Assembly (NCBI GenBank): GCA_945910005.1
Contig: OX246745.1
Location: forward strand, 41,238,564-41,302,563
DNA from: Isoperla grammatica
Lineage: Eukaryota > Arthropoda > Insecta > Plecoptera > Perlodidae
DNA: 64,000 bases
Direction of reading: 5' to 3'
Of the stretch, positions 1 to 10,514 are shown in pieces. Each line of letters opens with the position of its first letter. Within the stretch, counting starts at the first letter, position 1. The notes beneath the pieces are model-generated. The model searched no databases. It was given only the letters and a program-made list of their open reading frames with translations, and was not told where the DNA came from. Made by a program: the position numbers and the translations under genes.

Positions 1-1115
1 GAGGATTTCTTATATATATAAGCAGGGGAGGGTAAGAATAATGGTCTACACGTGGCTCTAAACCCAGTGCCCCCCAGTATTCGGATGGCTCGTTTCTGCA
101 TTTTATTAAATATTTGACTGGAGTGGGGACAGTTGCCCCAGAGTGATATGCCATATTTAATGTGCGACTCCATATAGGCATGGTAAGCTATTTTTGCATT
201 GACTGAGCCTAAAATGTCTTTAATACCCCTTATGGCATAATAAGCAGAGCTGAGTTTGGGGATTAGACATTGTATAATATGTTCTTTCCAGTTTAACGTT
301 TCATCAACTACCATTCCCAAGAATTTAGAATGATCTGTTTGTTCGATTTGGCTATTATTTATATGTATTAGAGGAAAATTTTCTATTTTTTTCTGGTGAA
401 GGTGGAACTGTATGTAATTGGTCTTGCGATATTATTTAAGGCAAGTTTATTTGCTTTGAGCCAGTTGTGAATTATAAGCGCAATTGTATTAGCAATTCTT
501 TCCAGACATTCGATGGCCTCATCTGAGATGAGTACAGTAATGTCGTCAGCATAAAAAATGACTTTTATAAATTTTATTAATGTACCAATAAATTTATTTT
601 CTACGTTTTCGAAAATATCATTGATGTACAGTAAGAAAAACAGAGGTCCCAGAATTTAGCCTTGTGGGACACCTGCTTCAGCCTCTGTCCATTCAGAGTA
701 GCAGACATCATTTTTACCATAGTCATTTACATAATTTACTTTAATCCTTTGTTTTTTACCTTTTAGATAGGAGGCCATCAATTTCAGAGGTATATTTTTG
801 ATGCCATATAGGTCTAATTTATCTAGCAGGATATTATTGTCAACACAGTCGAAGGCTTTACTTAGATCGCAGAAAATACCCAGTAAATATTTTCTATCGT
901 CTAATGCTTCTAATATGAAGTTTTCAAATGAGGTTAGGGCAGATGTGGTACTTTTGTTTTTCTGAAACCCATGTTGACCCTTGTTAAGTATACTGTGTTT
1001 GTCAAGGAAATTTACTAGTCTGGTGTGGGTTGATTTTTCCAGTATTTTGGAGATAACAGGTTATAACGAAATCGGCCTATAGTTTGTCACAGTACTTTTG
1101 CTACCTTTTTTAAAT
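1..1115 (-). mobile_element. Decayed non-LTR retrotransposon (LINE) fragment, RT domain to C-terminus
   Basis: Translated on the minus strand, this stretch reads as a LINE reverse transcriptase with several breaks. In order from about 1115 downward: KKGSKSTVTNYRPIS (the start of the RT fold), a frameshift, GQHGFQKNKSTTSAL, the catalytic aspartate motif GIFCDLSKAFDCVD near 850-900, GVPQG followed by an in-frame TAA and then ILGPLFFLLYIND near 620-670, and the catalytic FYADD box near 550. The C-terminal domain follows, with KFLGMVVDETLNW and ending in MQKRAIRILGG near 60-100. The layout fits the Jockey/CR1 group. The endonuclease and ORF1 are missing, because the reading ends abruptly near 1115. 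At least one frameshift and one stop show that the copy is dead. The 3' end lies outside the window. Confidence 0.85.
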
Positions 1116-1690
1116 ATAGTACGGCGGACAGTGGACGGGCAGACCTGAGTAAGGAGAGATATTGTTGGATTATGGTCTCGGAGCGCCCGATAGACCCCCA
1201 GCACCTATTGTACCGGGCTCATTTAACGCTTTGCATAAATGAACGCATAAATAATTCATCACGAGGAAAATAGCATTTACTTATTTTATTAATTTAAGTA
1301 GTATGTTATTGTTTTTAGTATTTTTTGTACATTACATTTTTTGTTATTTTTGTTTGTTAACGGCAGACACTCTCTCAGTGTTTACCCCGACGCTTTGCCG
1401 TGCACTGCCAGGTACAATAGCAGAGGGGATGGAGGACTGATGTAGGGGAGGCCTGTGGTGGAGTGTAGTGAACTCTCGAAGAAACAGGTATGGGGAAGGA
1501 ATTACACACTAGTGTGTATGTTAACAGTTTGTAGATGGGAAAGGCCTGGGCTGAAGTTTGGTCAGCTTGGGTTTGTCGGCGGTCCCTCTGGCCAAAGGAA
1601 CGCCATGGTGATAGAAGGCATGGGCACTGTGTATGCAATCAATGAAATTTACCTTCATTATTCACCCTTTTGCGCTTCTGGTAGTAATGG
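1116..1690. other. No gene recognised
   Basis: This stretch runs from AT-rich to mixed composition between the LINE fragment and a tRNA-like sequence. Short open frames on both strands near 1375-1784 have no recognisable motifs and overlap each other, so I do not call them genes. Confidence 0.5.
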
Positions 1691-1691
1691 T

Positions 1692-1761
1692 GGCTTGTTG
1701 GTCCAGTGGTTAGCCCTGCTTCCAATGCAGAAGGTCCCGAGTTCAAATCCCGGTTCAGGCA
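1692..1761 (+). tRNA. tRNA-like sequence (CCA anticodon position), probably a pseudogene or SINE head
   Basis: An A-box-like stretch (ggtccagtggttagcc) is followed by a possible anticodon arm (stem ctgc/gcag around the loop ttccaat, with CCA in the anticodon position) and a B-box-like gagttcaaatccc, then a run of T typical of Pol III termination. The acceptor stem pairs poorly (about five of seven positions) and the T stem has one A-C mismatch. A decayed tRNA gene or a tRNA-derived SINE head is more likely than a working tRNA-Trp. Confidence 0.35.
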
Positions 1762-2180
1762 GAAGTTTTTTTAACTTCTATTAACGATTCAGTTCCATTA
1801 CTTCTTGTCTTAGGAATAAGTAAACGGTGAATTTGCAGCCATCCTAGCAACGAAGCACTCAATAAATTCAAAGTGGTTCTGAATCGGCCTTGTTGATTCT
1901 GGCATTTGTCCGCAGGTGTTCGCAGTGTCCAATCCCTGATTCATATGTTTTGTATTTGAAATATCGATCTGTGATTGGTTATCGCTCACTTGTCGATGGT
2001 GTTCGGATCCTACAGGGTTGGTTTAGTCGCTTTAATTAAAGTCCCCCACTGCAAATCAGTTTAGTTACTGAGTGGGTAGACTCTAAATGTGAATTTGTTT
2101 ATTTTATTTTTTTATTTAATGTATCAATCTTCCATTTGGAATTACTTAACGACCAAATAAGTTGACCGTCTGGGTAAATC
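1762..2180. other. No gene recognised
   Basis: This is AT-rich single-copy-looking sequence up to the first unit of the large minisatellite. I see no motifs, inverted repeats or splice-flanked coding stretches in it. Confidence 0.5.
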
Positions 2181-5100
2181 CCTCCGCTAGTACAAGCGCT
2201 CATCCGCGAGCAGGTGGACTCAGCCAGTCACTGCTTCAGGGGTGCACTGATGCACTCCCTCCGCTAGTACAAGCGCTCATCCGCGAGCAGGTGGACTCAG
2301 CCAGTCACTGCTTCAGGGGTGCACTGATGCACTCCCTCCGCTAGTACAAGCGCGCTCACCCGCGAGCAGGTGGACTCAGCCAGTCACTGCTTCAGGGGTG
2401 CACTGATGCACTCCCTCCGCTAGTACAAGCGCTCATCCGCGAGCAGGTGGACTCAGCCAGTCACTGCTTCAGGGGTGCACTGATGCACTCCCTCCGCTAG
2501 TACAAGCGCGCTCATCCGCGAGCAGGTGGACTCAGCCAGTCACTGCTTCAGGGGTGCACTGATGCACTCCCTCCGCTAGTACAAGCGCTCATCCGCGAGC
2601 AGGTGGACTCAGCCAGTCACTGCTTCAGGGGTGCACTGATGCACTCCCTCCGCTAGTACAAGCGCTCATCCGCGAGCAGGTGGACTCAGCCAGTCACTGC
2701 TTCAGGGGTGCACTGATGCACTCCCTCCGCTAGTACAAGCGCTCATCCGCGAGCAGGTGGACTCAGCCAGTCACTGCTTCAGGGGTGCACTGATGCACTC
2801 CCTCCGCTAGTACAAGCGCGCTCATCCGCGAGCAGGTTGACTCAGCCAGTCACTGCTTCAGGGGTGCACTGATGCACTCCCTCCGCTAGTACAAGCGCTC
2901 ATCCGCGAGCAGGTGGACTCAGCCAGTCACTGCTTCAGGGGTGCACTGATGCACTCCCTCCGCTAGTACAAGCGCGCTCATCCGCGAGCAGGTTGACTCA
3001 GCCAGTCACTGCTTCAGGGGTGCACTGATGCACTCCCTCCGCTAGTACAAGCGCTCACCCGCGAGCAGGTTGACTCAGCCAGTCACTGCTTCAGGGGTGC
3101 ACTGATGCACTCCCTCCGCTAGTACAAGCGCGCTCATCCGCGAGCAGGTGGACTCAGCCAGTCACTGCTTCAGGGGTGCACTGATGCACTCCCTCCGCTA
3201 GTACAAGCGCGCTCATCCGCGAGCAGGTGGACTCAGCCAGTCACTGCTTCAGGGGTGCACTGATGCACTCCCTCCGCTAGTACAAGCGCTCACCCGCGAG
3301 CAGGTTGACTCAGCCAGTCACTGCTTCAGGGGTGCACTGATGCACTCCCTCCGCTAGTACAAGCGCGCTCACCCGCGAGCAGGTGGACTCAGCCAGTCAC
3401 TGCTTCAGGGGTGCACTGATGCACTCCCTCCGCTAGTACAAGCGCGCTCATCCGCGAGCAGGTGGACTCAGCCAGTCACTGCTTCAGGGGTGCACTGATG
3501 CACTCCCTCCGCTAGTACAAGCGCGCTCATCCGCGAGCAGGTGGACTCAGCCAGTCACTGCTTCAGGGGTGCACTGATGCACTCCCTCCGCTAGTACAAG
3601 CGCGCTCATCCGCGAGCAGGTGGACTCAGCCAGTCACTGCTTCAGGGGTGCACTGATGCACTCCCTCCGCTAGTACAAGCGCGCTCATCCGCGAGCAGGT
3701 GGACTCAGCCAGTCACTGCTTTAGGGGTGCACTGATGCACTCCCTCCGCTAGTACAAGCGCGCTCACCCGCGAGCAGGTGGACTCAGCCAGTCACTGCTT
3801 CAGGGGTGCACTGATGCACTCCCTCCGCTAGTACAAGCGCGCTCATCCGCGAGCAGGTGGACTCAGCCAGTCACTGCTTCAGGGGTGCACTGATGCACTC
3901 CCTCCGCTAGTACAAGCGCGCTCATCCGCGAGCAGGTTGACTCAGCCAGTCACTGCTTCAGGGGTGCACTGATGCACTCCCTCCGCTAGTACAAGCGCGC
4001 TCACCCGCGAGCAGGTGGACTCAGCCAGTCACTGCTTCAGGGGTGCACTGATGCACTCCCTCCGCTAGTACAAGCGCGCTCATCCGCGAGCAGGTGGACT
4101 CAGCCAGTCACTGCTTCAGGGGTGCACTGATGCACTCCCTCCGCTAGTACAAGCGCGCTCATCCGCGAGCAGGTGGACTCAGCCAGTCACTGCTTCAGGG
4201 GTGCACTGATGCACTCCCTCCGCTAGTACAAGCGCGCTCATCCGCGAGCAGGTGGACTCAGCCAGTCACTGCTTCAGGGGTGCACTGATGCACTCCCTCC
4301 GCTAGTACAAGCGCGCTCATCCGCGAGCAGGTGGACTCAGCCAGTCACTGCTTCAGGGGTGCACTGATGCACTCCCTCCGCTAGTACAAGCGCGCTCATC
4401 CGCGAGCAGGTGGACTCAGCCAGTCACTGCTTCAGGGGTGAACTGATGCACTCCCTCCGCTAGTACAAGCGCGCTCATCCGCGAGCAGGTGGACTCAGCC
4501 AGTCACTGCTTTAGGGGTGCACTGATGCACTCCCTCCGCTAGTACAAGCGCGCTCACCCGCGAGCAGGTGGACTCAGCCAGTCACTGCTTCAGGGGTGCA
4601 CTGATGCACTCCCTCCGCTAGTACAAGCGCGCTCATCCGCGAGCAGGTTGACTCAGCCAGTCACTGCTTCAGGGGTGCACTGATGCACTCCCTCCGCTAG
4701 TACAAGCGCGCTCATCCGCGAGCAGGTGGACTCAGCCAGTCACTGCTTCAGGGGTGCACTGATGCACTCCCTCCGCTAGTACAAGCGCGCTCATCCGCGA
4801 GCAGGTTGACTCAGCCAGTCACTGCTTCAGGGGTGCACTGATGCACTCCCTCCGCTAGTACAAGCGCGCTCACCCGCGAGCAGGTGGACTCAGCCAGTCA
4901 CTGCTTCAGGGGTGCACTGATGCACTCCCTCCGCTAGTACAAGCGCGCTCATCCGCGAGCAGGTGGACTCAGCCAGTCACTGCTTTAGGGGTGCACTGAT
5001 GCACTCCCTCCGCTAGTACAAGCGCGCTCATCCGCGAGCAGGTGGACTCAGCCAGTCACTGCTTCAGGGGTGCACTGATGCACTCCCTCCGCTAGTACAA

Positions 5101-7002
5101 GCGCTCATCCGCGAGCAGGTGGACTCAGCCAGTCACTGCTTCAGGGGTGCACTGATGCACTTCCTCCGCTAGTACAAGCGCTCACCCGCGAGCAGGTTGA
5201 CTCAGCCAGTCACTGCTTCAGGGGTGCACTGATGCACTCCCTCCGCTAGTACAAGCGCGCTCATCCGCGAGCAGGTGGACTCAGCCAGTCACTGCTTCAG
5301 GGGTGCACTGATGCACTCCCTCCGCTAGTACAAGCGCGCTCATCCGCGAGCAGGTGGACTCAGCCAGTCACTGCTTTAGGGGTGCACTGATGCACTCCCT
5401 CCGCTAGTACAAGCGCTCATCCGCGAGCAGGTGGACTCAGCCAGTCACTGCTTCAGGGGTGCACTGATGCACTCCCTCCGCTAGTACAAGCGCGCTCATC
5501 CGCGAGCAGGTGGACTCAGCCAGTCACTGCTTTAGGGGTGCACTGATGCACTCCCTCCGCTAGTACAAGCGCGCTCATCCGCGAGCAGGTGGACTCAGCC
5601 AGTCACTGCTTCAGGGGTGCACTGATGCACTCCCTCCGCTAGTACAAGCGCGCTCATCCGCGAGCAGGTGGACTCAGCCAGTCACTGCTTTAGGGGTGCA
5701 CTGATGCACTCCCTCCGCTAGTACAAGCGCGCTCATCCGCGAGCAGGTGGACTCAGCCAGTCACTGCTTCAGGGGTGCACTGATGCACTCCCTCCGCTAG
5801 TACAAGCGCTCATCCGCGAGCAGGTGGACTCAGCCAGTCACTGCTTCAGGGGTGCACTGATGCACTTCCTCCGCTAGTACAAGCGCTCACCCGCGAGCAG
5901 GTTGACTCAGCCAGTCACTGCTTCAGGGGTGCACTGATGCACTCCCTCCGCTAGTACAAGCGCGCTCATCCGCGAGCAGGTGGACTCAGCCAGTCACTGC
6001 TTCAGGGGTGCACTGATGCACTCCCTCCGCTAGTACAAGCGCGCTCATCCGCGAGCAGGTGGACTCAGCCAGTCACTGCTTTAGGGGTGCACTGATGCAC
6101 TCCCTCCGCTAGTACAAGCGCTCATCCGCGAGCAGGTGGACTCAGCCAGTCACTGCTTCAGGGGTGCACTGATGCACTCCCTCCGCTAGTACAAGCGCGC
6201 TCATCCGCGAGCAGGTGGACTCAGCCAGTCACTGCTTCAGGGGTGCACTGATGCACTCCCTCCGCTAGTACAAGCGCGCTCACCCGCGAGCAGGTTGACT
6301 CAGCCAGTCACTGCTTCAGGGGTGCACTGATGCACTCCCTCCGCTAGTACAAGCGCGCTCATCCGCGAGCAGGTTGACTCAGCCAGTCACTGCTTCAGGG
6401 GTGCACTGATGCACTCCCTCCGCTAGTACAAGCGCGCTCACCCGCGAGCAGGTGGACTCAGCCAGTCACTGCTTCAGGGGTGCACTGATGCACTCCCTCC
6501 GCTAGTACAAGCGCGCTCATCCGCGAGCAGGTGGACTCAGCCAGTCACTGCTTTAGGGGTGCACTGATGCACTCCCTCCGCTAGTACAAGCGCGCTCATC
6601 CGCGAGCAGGTGGACTCAGCCAGTCACTGCTTCAGGGGTGCACTGATGCACTCCCTCCGCTAGTACAAGCGCTCATCCGCGAGCAGGTGGACTCAGCCAG
6701 TCACTGCTTCAGGGGTGCACTGATGCACTTCCTCCGCTAGTACAAGCGCTCACCCGCGAGCAGGTTGACTCAGCCAGTCACTGCTTCAGGGGTGCACTGA
6801 TGCACTCCCTCCGCTAGTACAAGCGCGCTCATCCGCGAGCAGGTGGACTCAGCCAGTCACTGCTTCAGGGGTGCACTGATGCACTCCCTCCGCTAGTACA
6901 AGCGCGCTCATCCGCGAGCAGGTGGACTCAGCCAGTCACTGCTTCAGGGGTGCACTGATGCACTCCCTCCGCTAGTACAAGCGCGCTCACCCGCGAGCAA
7001 GT
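2181..7002. repeat. Minisatellite, 77/79-bp unit, about 61 copies
   Basis: This is a head-to-tail array whose unit begins ccgctagtacaagcgc. Units come in two lengths, 77 bp (gcgctc) and 79 bp (gcgcgctc), and differ by a few recurring variants: atccgcg or acccgcg, caggtgg or caggttg, and cttcagg or ctttagg. Copies are otherwise nearly identical, which implies recent expansion or homogenisation. A rare variant, cacttcctcc instead of cactccctcc, recurs at 5161, 5866 and 6729 inside similar strings of neighbours, so blocks of about 9-11 units have been copied as groups. The array encodes nothing recognisable. The last unit ends in the variant gagcaagtgg near 7002. Confidence 0.97.
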
Positions 7003-8769
7003 GGTCTGGCATGAACTTCGCAGTGAACTTGCGAATAACCGTAAAGGACCGTTTTATGTTCAATTGTGTCTAAATCGACAAGAATTAACATTGACCAGGT
7101 GATCAAAATATATGCAAAATAACGTGCAAATAACCGTGAAGGACAGTATTTATGATTAATAAGTATATTTAAAGGGCGGTGAATAACCTCGAACAATCAA
7201 TCAACGACTACATGCAGCAGCCCCAGTCAACGTGGACATTTACCTTGTAACATAATAGCCCTCCTGATGCTCATTCACTATATTCAAACTGGCTAGTTAC
7301 TGATGTTTAGTAATTCGTAAATTTACTTTATTAAATTTTACTTGGATTAATATTTCTTAATGAACTTGTTAATTAATAATCAATAAATTGATGCATAATA
7401 CATTAATGAACATTTTCAATTTTCAAAAAAAAGACTGCACCTGTGCTCTCTAGGAGCAATTATCATCATCATCTTCAAGATCGGTAACTATGTCATCTAC
7501 TTTACAAGTTGTCGTCCCAACACCTGGCACCATCTAGCGGACAAAACCAAAAGTCTTCCAAGGCCACCAGAGTGGGGCGATATTTTTTAGTTCCAAGTGG
7601 GTGTACGTGATGGCCCGAGGCTTGGAATCTTCTGGAGATTTCGATGCGCGGTTGAGAGACTGCGAAGCGGACCGAGCAAGAGAGCTAGCTAGCTTCACGT
7701 CGCCATAAGGGTCGGACCTGTACTACTCCGGCGCAGCCATAACAATGGAATCGTTGTGGTAATCTTCAAACAGGAAGCCTACGGTAGATCACTACACCTA
7801 CAAGAAGTACATTCTACCTGTAGAACAAATTTTTTTATTTAAATGAAGTTAAAATTGCCAACTTATTCGACTACGTCCGCGGACTAGGGTCCCATCTTCG
7901 CCGCCCAAGCTTCGGTGGACTTCGACGAAGTTCCTTGACCTCCAAGACCTTCAAGAACATCATCACGTAAATATTCAGTAACATTCAAACAATAAATCAA
8001 ATTCAATAACAACAAATGAACCATGTGCAGTGAATTAAAGTTTTAAAGGCCTTTTTGCGGAATATTTGGTACCAATAATTGCATAACCTACAACATGAAC
8101 TATCAATGAACAGATAATAATTGGATCCATTAACAATATAATTGCAAACATTCAAATTTTCATTATAACTTGTAAAATGCCATAAATTAATAAATTCACC
8201 TTGATTTTTCAATTTGTTTGTTGATGTTACCCTGATTCCCTAAACTGCCTGACATTCCACAGTTCTTAATTTAAAGTAAGTAAAATTAATTATAAAATTT
8301 AATTATTAATTATTATAAAAGATAAGAGTTCCTTGTGCTCTACTTTTGACCTAGTGTCTGGCGCCCAATTCAAATATTCATATTTTTATTTCTGCATTTG
8401 CCGATAGCGTCACAACCCTCGCCCCAACGTCATCGCCCTCCCCTCAACATCTACGAGCGACTCCCATCACCAGAGCCGAAGAGACCGTCGCAAAGGCAAA
8501 TGACAAAACTACGGGTGAGCGTGTCACAGCCCTAACAATAAATTAAAAGTGACAAGCTGGACGCTGTGTTAGTGTACGTTCACGTCGTAAATTGTTGTAG
8601 TGTTATTCATGTTTATGTATGTTGTGTGTACGGTATCTTATATCTTATCTTAATCTTATATCTGAATGCATTTTGTTGTGGGTTTGAAAATCGATACTTT
8701 GCCAATTATATTTAATCCTGGACCTAATTTTTATTTAGCCTCACAAATAAAGAGGAATATTGTTAATTA
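7003..8769. other. Intergenic sequence, nothing recognised
   Basis: Sequence between the minisatellite and the R1-like LINE. It is AT-rich apart from a patch of mixed composition at about 7500-7950. There is a short cat/atc run near 7465 and a tggcgcccaa near 8363 that faintly resembles a retroviral-type primer site, but no LTRs or gag/pol frames support an element here. Confidence 0.5.
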
Positions 8770-8782
8770 TTTATACTTGTTT
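8770..8782. repeat. Target-site duplication, left copy
   Basis: The 13-base string tttatacttgttt lies here at the 3' (tail) end of the minus-strand LINE and recurs exactly at 15545-15557 beyond its 5' end. This is what target-primed integration leaves. Confidence 0.8.
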
Positions 8783-8816
8783 TTTCTTTTTTTTTAATTT
8801 TTTTATTCAATAGATC
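8783..8816 (-). terminator. LINE A-rich tail with AATAAA signal
   Basis: On the minus strand this reads ttgaataaaaaaattaaaa and continues A-rich up to the target-site duplication. It marks the 3' terminus of the element and its polyadenylation signal. Confidence 0.7.
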
Positions 8817-8838
8817 TTTGTAAATTGCCACGCCACCC

Positions 8839-8850
8839 GCGCTTTCGCGC
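8839..8850 (-). other. Hairpin near LINE 3' end, GAAA tetraloop
   Basis: The element's RNA would read GCGCGAAAGCGC, a four-pair GC stem closing a GNRA-type GAAA loop. It lies about 25-40 nt before the A-rich tail. Stem-loops near the 3' end serve as RT recognition sites in several LINE families. That role is inference here. Confidence 0.45.
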
Positions 8851-9009
8851 ATATGCGTGCCTATCCTTATTACATTTTTGACATGACTCATACTAATTTC
8901 TTAGTTTACAATACAATTACTTGAGTTAATTTCAATCTACATATAATATTTATGTTAGTACAATTATCAAACATACATCATTTAGTTACATTTACTACTA
9001 ATTTGAGCA

Positions 9010-10250
9010 AGGATGCCCACAAATTTGGACTACTTTCCTAGCTCTTGTTTCCTGGCTTCTTACACCGGCTTACATCTTCTTCAAAAGTCGTGTGTCCTCT
9101 TCTGTTGTTCTGCTCTTCTGTATTTTCTTTTTCATTGCTCACTTGACCTTGTTTGCTTGATCTTCCTGACATTGTTGTCATACCTTCAACTCCGTTTCAA
9201 GCTTCTTCTTCTTCATCTTCATCTTCCTCTTTGGATGATGACGACTCTTATGTTGGCTTGCCTCTTCTTCTATAGTTGGATATCCTCTTCTTTAGATCTT
9301 CTTTTCGGTTTTGTTTCCGTAGCGTTGTTTCTCGATGTTGTTAACTTTGTCTCTGTCGCGTTGTAGTCATCTATCCACCGTAGTGTCGAACTTCTTCATT
9401 CTTTTCTTTTTGAGTAGTAACGACTCTTGCATCGGCTGACATCTTCTTCTATTGTTGTGTTATTTGCTTATTTTCTTGACGTGATTTGCTTGATCTTCTG
9501 GGCGTAGTTGTCGTCCATCCATTTTCTGTTCCATGCGTTGTTTCTTCTTCGTCTACTTCTTCGTAGGGTGGCAACTCATCTTACATCAGTTTTTCTTCTT
9601 CTATTGTTGTTGAGTTTCTTCTTCTTTGGTTCTACTCGTTAGTTTAAGTTCTTTGTTGTAGATGCTTTCTTGACGTAGAGTACTTGGTCTCGTTGGCGTA
9701 GTTGTCGTCCATCCATTTTCCCGTCTTGCTTTCTCTTTATCTTCTTCTTCTTTGGGTACCAGCTCTTCTTGCACCAGTTAACTTCTTCTTATATTGTTGT
9801 GTTCCTTCTTCTTCGGTTCTTCTCTTCTGTATTTGGTTCCTTATCGTAATTGGTTTCTTGATATTGTTTACTTGGGCTCCTTAACGTTGTTGTCCTGTAT
9901 CCGAATCTGTTACCGACATCCTCTTCTTCATCTTCTTCCTCTTGTATAGTGACGACTCTTGCAAACTCTTGCGACCCCTGTATAGTTGTATTCCTCGATT
10001 TCCAGATCTTCTTTTCTGCTTGGTTTCCGTAACGTAGCTACTAAACGCTGATTGCTTGGTCTCCTTGACGTTGTAGTCCTCCATCCATCTTCGTGTCTAG
10101 CTTCTTCTTCATCTTCATCTTCTATGAGTATTATCAACTCTTACGTCGGCTTAACATCTTCTTCAATATTTGTGTTTCCTTATCTTCAAGTTCAAGTCCA
10201 AGGGTTGACCCCTAAGCTCTTTATACTTTTGAGGCACCTTGCCTATAAGC
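9010..10250 (-). repeat. Diverged ~188-bp tandem repeats in LINE 3' UTR
   Basis: The plus strand is strongly pyrimidine-rich (cttcttcttcatcttc). A landmark of the form gtagttgtcgtccatccatt recurs, diverged, near 9362, 9510, 9697, 9885 and 10073, at a spacing of about 188 bp over the last four. Each interval also repeats a cgactcttg...cggcttaacatcttc block. The repeats lie between the end of ORF2 and the A-rich tail, so they belong to the LINE's 3' UTR. Open frames of 60-117 codons here have biased Leu/Ser/Phe content and are products of composition, not genes. Confidence 0.65.
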
Positions 10251-10514
10251 ATTATAGGCATGGTTTTCTTGTTTATCTCTTCATTCTCCTAAACGTTGAC
10301 TTCTCCTTAATGTTTGATAACAATGTCCTTAAACAACTTCAATCCAGTTTCTTTCGTTGTGCTTGATCTTTTCTTGAGCTCCCATCTCTCACTGGACTTC
10401 CTCCAACCATCCTAAGTTTCGTCCACTCCGCCTTTTCCATGACATATCCATGTATCCTCCAACCTCATCTTCTGCCTCCAGTATATCCATCTGCCTCTCT
10501 TCCTCCCTGCGGTT

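Noticed and set aside
8360..8375. Possible retroviral-type primer-binding site (tggcgcccaa)
   Set aside because: No long terminal repeats, polypurine tract or gag/pol frames are nearby.
9013..10366. Leu/Ser-rich plus-strand frames of up to 117 codons that look like membrane proteins
   Set aside because: They are the antisense of pyrimidine-rich tandem repeats in the 3' UTR of the R1-like LINE; hydrophobicity comes from ctt/ttc codons.
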